Positions 27,901 through 38,550 of a DNA stretch of 64,000 nt are shown here, in pieces. The DNA comes from Adineta ricciae (lineage: Eukaryota; Rotifera; Eurotatoria; Adinetida; Adinetidae). The translations under genes were made by a program, and so were the position numbers. The notes beneath the pieces were generated by a model. The model had not been told where the DNA came from. It did no database searches and saw nothing but the letters and a program-made list of their open reading frames with translations. The DNA lies in NCBI GenBank assembly GCA_905250025.1, contig CAJNOJ010000016.1, positions 620,001-684,000 on the forward strand, read 5' to 3'. The first letter of the stretch is position 1, and each line of letters begins with the position of its first letter.

Positions 27901-28271
27901 CGCAGGACAACGTTCACGTGAAGCAGCGAATGCACTCTATCAAGCATATGTAGCTGATCGTACGCAAAATAACTGGCTCTTCTATCCTTTTTCATTAATA
28001 CTTCGTCATCTATTTGACTCATTTCAAAACACAGTCACATGTGATTCGACTGACAAGTTTCTACGCTCGATTAATGAATGGAAAACTCATTCGTTGAGCT
28101 TAGTTCAGCTAAGACAAGCAGCGTCTCAAGCAGTCATGGACATCGGTCAACGAACATCGTTGATTACAGGTAAATTCTATGTATATTCCATCGAATCACT
28201 GTGTTGATATTTTAGCACCAGAGCGTGTACCGGATGAATGCGTACGATTAGCAATTCGCGACAATCAATAG
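24916..28271 (+). CDS. Mondo/ChREBP-family bHLH-zipper transcription factor
   Basis: Mondo proteins pair with Mlx and drive glucose-responsive transcription. Sixteen exons from 24916 to 28271 join in phase to 755 residues. N-terminal Mondo conserved regions are clear: [15 protein letters not shown] (MCR1-like), [20 protein letters not shown] with [10 protein letters not shown], then a Lys-rich helix. [19 protein letters not shown] resembles the activation-domain stretch ADLIQP. A Gln/Asn/Ser/Pro-rich middle follows. The bHLH begins [20 protein letters not shown] at about residue 557, then a leucine zipper. The C-terminal dimerisation region keeps the SLPADGMPV and [12 protein letters not shown] motifs. 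One exon is only 15 bp (26029-26043). The intron at 25535-25600 has a weak GTCTGA donor. Vertebrates have two paralogues (MondoA, ChREBP); this represents the single-gene invertebrate type. Confidence 0.9.
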
Positions 28272-28507
28272 CTAGTGTTTTGCTTTGTAGAATTTAGTCT
28301 TTTCTGGATTGATGATTTTATTGGTGATTTCTTCTATTTTTCAAGTTTTTCCCGTGCCTAATTCTTTTGTACAGTATTTCATGTTGATTTCCGCCTTTTC
28401 TTCTTCCTCGTAGAAAAACCGATGAGCAATGTATACATTCAGATTTTGCAAAGAAAGAAAAAAAAGCCAAATAAACAGACAAGAGAACAGTACACAGATG
28501 TTCTAAA

Positions 28508-29027
28508 TCATTTTTCAAACGAATTCAACTTTTCCAGACATCGTCGAACATCATAATACATGTAGAGTACCGCTAACGCAAAGCAGCCAATCGTCGGTAA
28601 GCTATGAACATGGCATTTATATTTATTATTACAAAATAATGTATTGACATCGGAACATTTGATCCATGAAACAAGTAAGATGACAAAGGCAACGAAGTAG
28701 ATCAAACTAAGTGAAGCATCGATCAATAACGATGTTTCGACTGTACCGTCGTCTTGTTCAAATATTCGACATACGAAAACGAAACCGTCAATAGCAAATG
28801 CAACCCACATGACTAAGCAGATCATTCACTGTTGCTATCGATTGTACTTTAAACGACTTACTGATGTGAATGAACTCGCTGTCCGAAGTCGAGTCGACAT
28901 TGGCGTGTCCACCAAAGGCGTTTTGTCCACAAGATAAAATATTAATATAAATGATCAAAATAATGAGAATAACCAATCGAATCACATGCAGTATACCTTT
29001 TAAAGTTCGAAGATAACTAATATTCAT
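28508..29027 (-). CDS. Small four-helix membrane protein (MARVEL-like layout), copy 1
   Basis: Two exons (28862-29027, 28508-28812; intron 50 bp) give 156 residues. There are four hydrophobic segments: IRLVILIILIIYINIL, VAFAIDGFVFVC, LSLIYFVAFVILLVSW and PTIGCFALAVLYMY. The N-terminal signature LRTLKGILHVIRL recurs in the divergently transcribed neighbour (TQTLGILHLLRL). The layout, with short loops and both ends probably cytosolic, is like MARVEL/CMTM proteins of vesicle membranes. That is inference from topology. It shares a 72-bp promoter region with the next gene. Confidence 0.65.
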
Positions 29028-29099
29028 AGTGGTTTTCTATCTTCTTGCATTCAAAACAAAAAATAGTGCGCAAATTGATTTGAACTTGACAACTCATTG

Positions 29100-29594
29100 A
29101 TGTCGAATTATTATTTCACTCAAACATTAGGTATTCTTCACCTCCTTCGTTTACTCTTCTTGAGTCTTTTACTTCTATTAACGGAAATTAAAATTTCCTC
29201 ATGTACTTCATATCTTAATGAATTTCTTGGCTTTAATCATCAATCCATCCTTTTCTATTACATCCTCATTTGGATTTCATTTGCATTTGAAATCTATCTT
29301 CTCGTCAATCGTTTGTTCGCTTCACGAATTCCTCAAGCCAGACAATCGATCTTCTATCTATACTCAACTCTCTGTTTGGCATATCTTCTCGCATCATGCT
29401 TTACCTTGTACGCAATTGTTACTTACTCACACGGCCACGTCATAACTCAACATGATTTCGGAAATCCAGCGGAGAATGTCATTCCTATTACGAATGAGTG
29501 TAACATTCTACGATTGATCGGAATTCTGTTCGGTTTTCTTTTAAGTATACTTTATTTTCTTGCAGCGATGTTAGTTCATCGCACGACAGATTAG
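29100..29594 (+). CDS. Small four-helix membrane protein (MARVEL-like layout), copy 2
   Basis: An uninterrupted 164-residue frame from ATG 29100. The four membrane segments run at about residues 14-30, 50-67, 80-105 and 136-157. It starts with TLGILHLLRLLFLSLLLLL, matching the N-terminal pattern of the gene on the other strand, and a FEIYLLVNRLF segment follows helix 2, where the neighbour has IDGFVFVCRIF. The two look like diverged paralogues arranged head to head. AATAAA-like signals lie near 29683. No enzymatic motif is present. Confidence 0.65.
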   Translation: MSNYYFTQTLGILHLLRLLFLSLLLLLTEIKISSCTSYLNEFLGFNHQSILFYYILIWISFAFEIYLLVNRLFASRIPQARQSIFYLYSTLCLAYLLASCFTLYAIVTYSHGHVITQHDFGNPAENVIPITNECNILRLIGILFGFLLSILYFLAAMLVHRTTD

Positions 29595-29732
29595 AAAAAC
29601 AAATGTATGTATGTTGAGTTGAGCGAGTTCAAGAAACAAATATATTCAGATATGTACATTGCATGAGATGATTGCAAAAACAAATAAAGAAAATCATTCT
29701 CAATTGGATGAAAACGTGTTCAGTTCCTTTCT

Positions 29733-32343
29733 TTATTTCATAGAATTGAGTTCATTGATCAATTCAAGTACTTGAGGCGAACGTGTCGATGAATGGGCAT
29801 TATCTCGGAGTAAGCAATCGATGAATGATAGTGTCATTTCCAGTTTACCATAGGTGATTTCGAAGACAGAGTACGTGGCGAATAATGTACATATAGCAGT
29901 GAGAAAATCATTCAATGGTCGATGAAATAGTTGAACGTAGTCTAATTCGATATTGTACGAGAGAGATGAAGATTTGCCTTCGAAAAAATGCACGAGCTGG
30001 ATGATCACCGCGGATGATTGGCCATGGTGATTGAGTCTCCTAAACAAAGACAGACGTTTATTTGTCCATGAACAATCTTCTCTTACTTTATCCGATGAAA
30101 TCAGAAGAAATTGATATTCACCAAAATAACAAGCAACAATTATGACAGCAAAAGTATCAGCAACAACNATGTACATATAGCAGTGAGAAAATCATTCAAT
30201 GGTCGATGAAATAGTTGAACGTAGTCTAATTCGATATTGTACGAGAGAGATGAAGATTTGCCTTCGAAAAATGCACGAGCTGGATGATCACCGCGGATGA
30301 TTGGCCATGGTGATTGAGTCTCCTAAACAAAGACAGACGTTTATTTGTCCATGAACAATCTTCTCTTACTTTATCCGATGAAATCAGAAGAAATTGATAT
30401 TCACCAAAATAACAAGCAACAATTATGACAGCAAAAGTATCAGCAACAACTAAAGTAAACTAAGTATACTTGGAGTTGGGCTTTTGAAGCAATTCTTACT
30501 TTGTTCTAATTGTGGTCGTTGAGAAACAATCGTATGATAAGAGTGAAGGATCTCCGGTGCGCAACCCGTTTCTTTTGCTAATCGTAGAATAGGTTTCGAT
30601 ATGGAACGTAGTTTATGAATTAAAACTGTTTGGATGGGGATGTTTGTTTGCATGTGAAAATCCGCTAGTAGCTATAAGGACGAGAACACCAATTAGACAA
30701 GACTGCGGTCTCTTGTGACAACTTACGCATGAATGTAATTGTAATGCGGGATATTCTGCGAGAATTTCATTGGTATTGTGAGTTTTCACGAAGTTTCGTC
30801 GGATTTCGAATGTTTCTTTGAAGTAATCCGAAATTAGTGAAATATCAGGATCATCAGTGGTGGCTAATGTTGCTTGCATTGCAGTTATGCAAGCTCGTAA
30901 GCGGTTCAATTCTTCTTCCTCCAATTCATCTGCATTTTCACTCGTTTGATCCTATGAGACAAGCATTCGCTAGTTTTCGAATTCTTCGAGACATTTCATC
31001 AAAACATACCGTATCTTTGCCGTTTCCATTTAATGGCATTTCACCTGTTTCGTAATGCTCATCATCGGAATCAACTTCAAATTGGTGTCGAGATCGTTTA
31101 TGTCCACCGGATGTTTGCGCTAATTTTTCTTCACCTAGTTCATCATCACCGGACATACGATCGAACCCATTCTCACCACCCATCGATTGTGCAGCGTCAA
31201 CATAAGATGTAATAGTACGGCGACCACGTTTAAATTTGCCTTTGATTCCATCGATCCACGCACCCTTCGAAATAAACAAGTATGACTTGATGTCTTCAGC
31301 ACTACGAACAGAACTACATACTTCACCGCCTTCGGTCGAAGATTCGAGAAAGGGATAAGTTTTCACAAGTGCTGCAGCGACTGTTTTGTATTGTCGAGCG
31401 TTTGGATACCTATGCGTAAAATGGAAAGTTAGCTAGCCAGATACTTGTCATTCTCACTTACCAAAGATTGTATGTCCTTGTCAGGTCATCATAAATCGAA
31501 GAGATCAACAGATTTCGATAATAGGTACGTAACTTGAAAGCGCTGGCATCTTTCGAGGCAAGTGCAAGACGAAGTGTTTCGGTGAATTGAGGCAATTTAT
31601 ATGCGTGAGGAAACGTATGTTTCGTGTCATTCTCACCACCATCGATGCTTAGCCCGCCATTAGATTGACTATCATGAGAGAGAGAGAGAGGAAAATGGGA
31701 TATAAACCGATTTTTTCAAGAGTATCAATCATCATACCTCTGAATTTGATTGGCAAAGAATTTTGCGTCGCGTTTGAAGGATTTCAATGGAGGAACTTTA
31801 CTCATCGGTGAACGTTCCGAATAGATCACTTTTGGTGGATGATGTCCGTTTGTGGCAACAGGCGAATTCGAATTCGATGAATGACCATTTACATTATCGA
31901 ACGAAGATGAAGCGATAACATGTGCTGCGATTTGATGCGCTGCCGAACGTCCATTCGTAATCGTCGATGATGTTGGAAATGGTTTCTTTAAGTTCAATTC
32001 CATCGTATGTCGTTGTTTGAGTAATTGTAGCAAATCAAGGAATTGAACTTCAAGTCTGATTGTTGGAAACAATCGAGCAACCATCGATTCACTAAGTTTA
32101 AGTAAGATTTTCCCATCAATTTCATTTTCTACAAATAACAAGCAATCGTTCATAAGTGGTACTATTTAGTGATAGTTCGTACCCCGGAAGTTTTTTTCGA
32201 ATTCACCTAAATTTGATTCCTGAAGCCAAGTAATAACCGCGTCAATGTTCCATTGTGATACAAACGATTTCTAGAATTAAAGATTTGTTTCCAAAAAATA
32301 GATTTGGGAGGTTTCTTACCGTAGACATTGCTGTTGAGTCCAT
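29733..32343 (-). CDS. SAM-domain protein (SAMD3-like), interrupted by an assembly duplication
   Basis: Exons from ATG 32343 include 32320-32343, 32183-32270, 31738-32128, 31462-31668, 31322-31409, and further ones down to the stop at 29733. Residues 9-75 form a SAM domain (WNIDAVITWLQESNLGEFEK, ENEIDGKILLKLSE). After a Ser/Asn-rich linker comes a conserved region with LPQFTETLRLAL, YPNARQYKTVAAALVKTYPF, GAWIDGIKGKFKRGRR and FEIRRNFVKTHNTNEILAEYP, the arrangement I know from SAMD3-like animal proteins of unknown function. Bases 29885-30167 and 30169-30450 are the same DNA twice, split by one N, so the last two exons appear twice. The upstream copy of the coding run keeps the frame; the downstream copy has one extra A. 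Confidence 0.6.
29885..30450. repeat. Tandem 283/282-bp duplication around a single N (probable assembly join)
   Basis: 29885-30167 and 30169-30450 are identical apart from one base in a run of A (six versus five, near 29983 and 30267). Base 30168 is N. Both copies contain the same exon ends of the SAM-domain gene. A true duplication would not normally be separated by exactly one N, so a mis-joined contig overlap is the likely cause. Confidence 0.9.
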
Positions 32344-34647
32344 CAACAATCATGCGGATGTGAGCATAAGAGCGAAAAGAAGGAATAGAATATTCTGAAA
32401 GAAGATTTTATGTATATTGATGGAAGAAAGAGGTTGCTTGTGTGACCAAGGAAAACATACAAGATGGACGGATGATTTTTATTTGCACAGACGTCCAAAA
32501 CAATCCTTTCTGCCCGGTGATGGTCTGCTACCGATACGAGTGACGACCGAGCGATGTTTCTTCTCTTTCTCTTTCTTTTTTTCGTCCGGCCGGTTATTAT
32601 TGAGTCTAATCTCTCATTCTGCTCCTGTCTGTTGTTGTCGGACAGAGAAAGAGGAAAAAAGGAGCAAGAAAATGAAAGTTGGACAGCGGCCATATCTGAC
32701 TTTCAAATTCAAACCTTCTATTTCACGATATAGAGGGAAAAAAGAAAGACAACATGCACTACCTTTTCTCATTTCCTCTGTTTAAAGCCCGGCGAGTGGA
32801 AAGACACAATTTTGTTTTTCTCTCAGGGTAGGTGAAAGGAGAAAATGAATGTACATGCAAAATCTGGGTTTCTAATTGTAGCGATACGCCTATGGGAAGA
32901 TAGGTTTCTCATTGACGAGGCAATTACACTGATGAAAAACTACTCATCTGTACGACCGTTCCGATTGATAGCTTTTAAGCCAACGCCCTGTTTTGATCGC
33001 GTTGCAATTTCTATTTTTCCTCTTACTGACTTTCGTCGGCTTACTGATATCAATCAGTAGAGAGAAAAAATAGGTATGCAAATAAAAGTACATTGCATGA
33101 GAACGGTTTCGGTTCAAATGACGCATCGTTTCGTTAAAGAATTGCGTATTATTTGATAGAACAAAGCTCATTGCTTAGTGGAATGAAACATTTGAAAGAC
33201 TGTATTTGACGGAAACTTTAAAGTATGTCGGGTGTCTTTCGTGTTCTGCTATGCCTTACTAGCTGTTGTGCGTGTGTGTGTGTTTTGTAAAACTTGATGT
33301 TGGTAATGACGAGAGCATTGATGAAGGGAAAAAAGGAGAACTCTCAACTCCATCGTCGTCGACGAACAGAATCTTTCTGGACGTTGCCGTCGAACAGAGC
33401 GTAAGAGAAATGAAGAGGAAGAATTTATATTATAGTAATGCATTGAATGCCGCTGTAAAGGGATTCGGCGTCGATCACTTTCTCTTGCTCTTGTTCTTGT
33501 TCTCACTGGTTGGAAGAGTATCAATGCATATAGAATATATATGAAGAGAAAGAAGGAGAGTTCGTAGTTGAACCATTTTGTTCGTTCGTCCATCTCTACT
33601 GTTTGTCTTCTGCAGTTCTCCTGCGGCGCGCGTGTATGTATATATTCTCTCTCTTGTATGTGTACGTGCACGCACGCACGCACTCGTACTGTTAGTTGAA
33701 AGGTTGTTCAGAGGTCAATTTCGCATTCACACGTTCTTTTTGGCTGCCCATTGGTCATTTGCAAAGATCAAAACTTTTGAAGAACAGATAGATGATTGTA
33801 CTATGATAAACATGAACTCGAGCAACTGTAAGAATCGAGATTGTTATTTGAAAAAAAGGTGAATTTTCGGTCTACAGCGCTGATTGTGTATCATACAATT
33901 TGTCCTTTTCAATGTCAAATGATTTCACATGTGAACAGCTGATTGCAAGGCAGAAGAAAAAGAGGAGAATTCTTTCTCCGCGTGCCAATCGAAGAAGTCA
34001 AGATGTCTTGGAGAAAATAAGAGAAATGGTCTTGGCTATTAGTGTTAGAAAATGAAGTGAGAAAAATAAAAATCAACGATTGAAAGCGATGCGGAGTAGA
34101 CATGAGAGAGAGAGAGTCAGAAAACGAACGATTCTGAAGTGCTTCGTGAAATTGTATGGTTTGAAAGAAAATTGTCATGTAGAAAAAGCAAATCATTGAG
34201 AGTTTTCATGCAGAGTTCAGAATGAATTACACTCAGGGAAATGACGGTGCAAAATCCGCGCACGTAAAGAGATCATTGCAGTGTGAAATAAATCATCATA
34301 TTTCGTGGATTATGTCTAAAAGATAGTCAATCTGTATATGAGAGCACTTGTTGTGAATGACTATGAGAGATACTGATTGACATTTACCGCATAAAACTAT
34401 TAGAAAGATGGTGGTGAGGATTCGATATAGCTCGAAAGGTTAACGACAAAGTTGAGATTGTCAAGAACTGTCCTAATCAGTCTTCCATCATATTTGTTCT
34501 TCATCGATTGATAAAACTGGTTGTTCTGCTGAAATACAAACGAAATATTTATTTGAGAAACTAAAATAACTACAACCATATAAGCATGACAACAAATAAA
34601 AGCCTATGACTAGAAACATCGAAGATCCTTTATGAAATCATTTGAGA
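32344..34647. other. Gene-poor spacer with low-complexity tracts
   Basis: 2.3 kb without a supportable gene. It contains GT runs (about 33268-33285), an ACGC repeat (about 33668-33682), a GA run (about 34104-34115) and purine-rich stretches. Several short open frames exist but all are compositionally biased. Promoter elements of the SAM-domain gene probably lie near its 5' end at 32343. Confidence 0.5.
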
Positions 34648-35459
34648 TTACTTATCTCGGCGAAGAAACCAAGAATCGACATCTCTCCCTTCATGACCTT
34701 GACTAATGTCGATACTCGCGTGCAATACCCAACCATACTGAATAAAACAATCGAGTAGAGAGAGTAATCTCAATCGTGTATTTGTTGCATCTTCACCATT
34801 ACTTATCCAAGGGTTACCTCGTCTAGAAATAGAACATTACAAGAAGGCAAAGTTGAGAAATTTGTAATATTTCCTACAATTTGAATTGATAAGCATGGCC
34901 ACCGTCACGCCATTCTTCTCGTTGAATAATTTCTTGGCCGAGCGATTGTCTAACTGCTGGAATCAATTCGGGTGGAACATTAATTAATCGTAGTTTATCG
35001 TAATCATCAAATGCAACAGAGAAAAACGATGTTTGCTTCGGAGGTGGTCCAAGTTGGAAAATCAGACAATCTTTATCCAAAGCTTTCTTCGAAATGTCCG
35101 TCGATGATAATAAAAACCAACCTCGATTATGTAAAGCTGACAGAACATAGATTCTAAAGGTGAACGAAAACAAACGATTGGCAGATTAATTTTCACAGAT
35201 ATAGTTACACTAATGTTCGAGACGGCACCGCTTCTTCTCCTTGACCCCACCAAGGATTTCCATGAAGTTTAAATTCGTAGAAGTCCGCTTCTTGTTTTTC
35301 TTTGTGTATACCGCGTGACCAACTTTCAATGATTGCTTGTCGGACAATATCAATGATCGCTGGTGGAAATCGTATCAAACGGAGACGATCGCTCATATTC
35401 AACGAAACACAAGCATGTTGAAAGGGTGTATAAGCTGGTGGAGCGTCACTGGTCGACAT
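34648..35459 (-). CDS. Uncharacterised protein with repeated FKL-GNPW modules
   Basis: Three exons (35209-35459, 34878-35153, 34648-34822) give 233 residues. A module of about 95 residues occurs twice: (S/D)DRLRLIRFPPAIIDIVRQAI ... YEFKLHGNPWWGQGEEA in exon 1, and DKLRLINVPPELIPAVRQSL ... YQFKLRGNPWISNGEDA across exons 2-3. Each repeat continues into LHNRGWFLLSSTDISKK / FIQYGWVLHASIDIS. I recall similar proteins mainly from fungi and some protists; this was not searched. No catalytic motif is known to me. The stop used reads RRDK-stop; a weaker alternative splice at 34649 would extend it slightly. Confidence 0.65.
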
Positions 35460-37075
35460 AGATAGGATGAATCTTTGTAGAAATTAACTTTAAGGAAAAG
35501 ATCTGCAACCGTCACCTTCAAAATAAGATTATTTAATGCGAAGAGATCTCTTCTTCTTTCGAGAGAGAGAGGGAGAGAATGAATACAACAAAATATTCAA
35601 TCTCATTCTTTTGGTGATTCTGATTAAAATCCTAGAATTGAGTTTGACATATCCGAATGTGTATCAAGAAGTTGTACTAGTTAATTTCCAAGTCATCATT
35701 CAAGTTGAAACGATGTTTTTCTCTTCTTACTGAACTTGTAAATCAATCAGAAGGAAAATCATCCGCACAGTTTGTATTTCAAATATGATTCAAGTAGACG
35801 CTCGTAAACAAGTTTTCAATAGTGTTCACCTATTTAAAAAGCAATAATGTTCATCGGTAAGATCTCTTCGAGCATATATACGAAGAGAAGAGAACAGCTT
35901 GACTCTGTCTAATGAAAGGAAGGTCAATGCTTTTGTGAGCGTCATCATCAATCGTTCTCGTCAATATTGAAATTGGACGCGATGAAAAAAAAAAGACAGA
36001 GGATCATAATGACGGTACTGTTAACCTTGTGCGAGTAAAACAAAGGCTGATTCGCATACATATTTAGAATATAGATTAGATGCAAATAAAACATAGACAA
36101 TGTCTGTCAATCTGTTTTCAATTCTCACGAATGATGAGTTGAATGTTCATTATCAGTAAGGAGAATACTTATTATCATCATTGTTATTTATCGAGTGTAT
36201 AATCATTACGACTTAGACACGTGTATCCTTTTACGTCTAGATGTTTATTGACGATATTCGATTGACACACACATACATTTTGAAAACAAACCGATAGGTA
36301 CGAGAATTTAAACTGAATCTTTTGAAGACAAGCGGATATATGCCGCGACATCAAGCCGATTTCATCAGTCACAGCTGCTTGCACAACAAAGAGTAGAGAA
36401 AAAGAGCTTGTTAAATTCTCATTAACGTGTTCTCTCTGCGTGTGAGTAATTGCTTGTCTTCGACGAATAACTATGTTTTATCAAACTATTGGGTGTGTCC
36501 ATCAACCCATCAAAATATTTCTCGATCAGAACAACATGACAATAAATCGGTTTTCAATGACATGCCAATAAAAGCTTATTCGCTATGCTTGCAAGACAAA
36601 AACATTACTTCCTTTTGTATTTCTAATGACCGGACATCTGCTAATCTGTTCTCCTCTTTCTCAATATAATCTACTTCTTTTCTTCGTACACCAATTAGTC
36701 ACAGAACGAAAGAAAGAGCTTTGTCATTTTCAGTTACTAATTGAATGGTCTGAAAGAGGCTCAAGAAATGGTCAACTTATTTTACCATCGTCTCGCATCT
36801 CTAATACACGCAATACAGATTATGTTCATTGCGGCATATAAGAGAAGGATAGACAAACACGTACACATACTCGATATTGACGGTTAACCTTTACAACAAC
36901 ACAAATATTTGAAAAGAATCGTTTCATTCCATGCACGACAATACAGCTAGTCAGATATCAAAACTAATGATGCATATCCATTGACTGTTCGTTGTTTAGT
37001 TGCTTTTTTTTCATGTCTTAAGAAACATATACACACACACACATGCACACACGAAAAGAGCAAAGACTAATGACA
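35460..37075. other. Intergenic region
   Basis: 1.6 kb with no recognised gene. It holds the 5' flank of the GNPW protein and the 3' flank of the cadherin-like gene, including an AC-rich run near 37030-37052. Small frames at 35536-35733, 36427-36669 and 36626-36841 have no domain features. Confidence 0.5.
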
Positions 37076-38389
37076 TTAAACGTAGGAAGCACAAGGGTCT
37101 ATGTTCGTTTGTGATTCATAGAGATCTTCAAAACGTTTCAAAACACCATCGATATGATGATTTTGTTCGTTGAAACGAACTTGTTTCGATGTTAATTTAA
37201 AACTTGACAATCGAAGTGATGAAGGATTAAGTAGAAGTACATTATTCGATTGTTCAGATGACATATCACTTGAGCAATAACAGCCATCATCGGAGCCGAT
37301 TTTCGTACCGTGATCATTGCCGCCTGATATTGGACTACTTGTTGTCGACGATGAATGAGGAATTTGTAATGAAAGTTCATTATTATTCGAGTTATTGACA
37401 TTTTCCATAAAATCATTCTGTTGTTTAACAGGTAAATAGTACGTATTTGGAAACATGTTGATTGCATCATAAACTGACGCTTGTTGAAAATCATTATTTG
37501 AATTGATCGATGTTGTAGATGAGAATTTCTTTTCTGTTAAACTTCCGTCCTTTCGTCGTTTAAGTTTATAATTAACACAACATACTAAACATACTAATAG
37601 ACATAGAAATACCAAACAGCTTGATAAAATTCCAGCTAAGATGAACACATTCTCTGGACTTTGATTCATCGAAAACCACGATGCTGATGATGTTGATTTG
37701 GGTTTATCTAATTTCCTGGAAGCCAATTGAATTTGTACTAATGCCGTCGATGACAGCGGCGGTTTACCATGATCACGTGCAACGACGATGATTTCATAGC
37801 GTTCATATGTTTCTAGATTTTTAATACATTCGATTAGACCGGTGACTTCATTGATACGAAAGAGATCTTGATAATTCGATAACGAATATGATATTCGACT
37901 ATTGTCAGTATTTGGCTCATCGCCATCAAATGCCGTGACAGTGAATGTTGTTTCATTGGGCACGAGAGTGGTTTGGTATTTTGTTTGATTGAATGTCGGT
38001 GTACAATCGTTGATATCGAGTATGCGAATACGAATATTTCGCGAAACTTTCTCAAATGGCGGAATCAGATGTTGAGCAACAATCGAAAAATCATAGAAAT
38101 TTTCTCGTTCACGATCGAGGGTTTGCGTGTTGATTAATACATAAGAGATTCCATTCGATTGGACCTTGAAATCAGAATTCGTTGTATTCAATATCCATTC
38201 GTTCAACGTCAGATTCGTTTCGTTGATTAAATTGATAAATGCAATGAAACTGCCTGCTACTTTTCCTTCGCTAATTTCCACAGTCGAATCACGTGCGGAC
38301 TGGTGGAAGAATTGTGGATAACGTATATCAAGTTGAAGTGAATAAACGCTTGAAATAAATATGAAATAGTAGATGATGATCATTTGCAT
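37076..38389 (-). CDS. Short cadherin/protocadherin-like single-pass membrane protein
   Basis: An unbroken 437-residue frame. Residues 1-17 are a signal peptide (IIIYYFIFISSVYSLQ). Two cadherin repeats follow: the first ends with ILDINDCTPTFN, the calcium-binding DxNDxxP-type linker, and the second contains FDGDEPNTDNSRISYSL and IIVVARDHGKPPLSS. A transmembrane helix lies at about 250-272 (VFILAGILSSCLVFLCLLVC), then a Ser/Asn-rich cytoplasmic tail of about 160 residues without a recognised catenin-binding motif. Classic cadherins have five or more repeats, so this is unusually short. It has no intron in the coding region. An AG acceptor (38390-38391) directly touches the ATG, so the 5' UTR is probably spliced on. 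Confidence 0.8.
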   Translation of the reverse strand: MQMIIIYYFIFISSVYSLQLDIRYPQFFHQSARDSTVEISEGKVAGSFIAFINLINETNLTLNEWILNTTNSDFKVQSNGISYVLINTQTLDRERENFYDFSIVAQHLIPPFEKVSRNIRIRILDINDCTPTFNQTKYQTTLVPNETTFTVTAFDGDEPNTDNSRISYSLSNYQDLFRINEVTGLIECIKNLETYERYEIIVVARDHGKPPLSSTALVQIQLASRKLDKPKSTSSASWFSMNQSPENVFILAGILSSCLVFLCLLVCLVCCVNYKLKRRKDGSLTEKKFSSTTSINSNNDFQQASVYDAINMFPNTYYLPVKQQNDFMENVNNSNNNELSLQIPHSSSTTSSPISGGNDHGTKIGSDDGCYCSSDMSSEQSNNVLLLNPSSLRLSSFKLTSKQVRFNEQNHHIDGVLKRFEDLYESQTNIDPCASYV

Positions 38390-38479
38390 CTAGAATAGGA
38401 AAAAATACGACAATGATCAATGAAGAAAGAATGAGGGAGAAAGGGAAAGAGAGACAAGATGAAGTGTATTTTTCTTTCG

Positions 38480-38550
38480 CGCTCTCCTTCTCTCTCTCTC
38501 TTTCTCTGCACTATGATCGATTTCCCCCCTCTCTCTCTCTCTCTCTCTTA
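38480..38550. repeat. CT-rich microsatellite upstream of cadherin-like gene
   Basis: Two CT runs (about 38488-38500 and 38529-38549) lie 100-160 bp upstream of the cadherin-like start codon. On the coding strand they are GA repeats, as found in GAGA-type promoters; that role is inference. Confidence 0.6.

Noticed and set aside
32417..32785. Plus-strand frame of 122 codons upstream of the SAM-domain gene
   Set aside because: Low-complexity Phe/Ser/Arg composition, no homology seen, overlaps an equally long antisense frame; typical of chance frames in purine/pyrimidine-biased DNA.
33249..33683. 144-codon minus-strand frame
   Set aside because: Built on GT/AC and GA microsatellites (RTRARESDRRR-type composition); competing frames of similar length exist on both strands.
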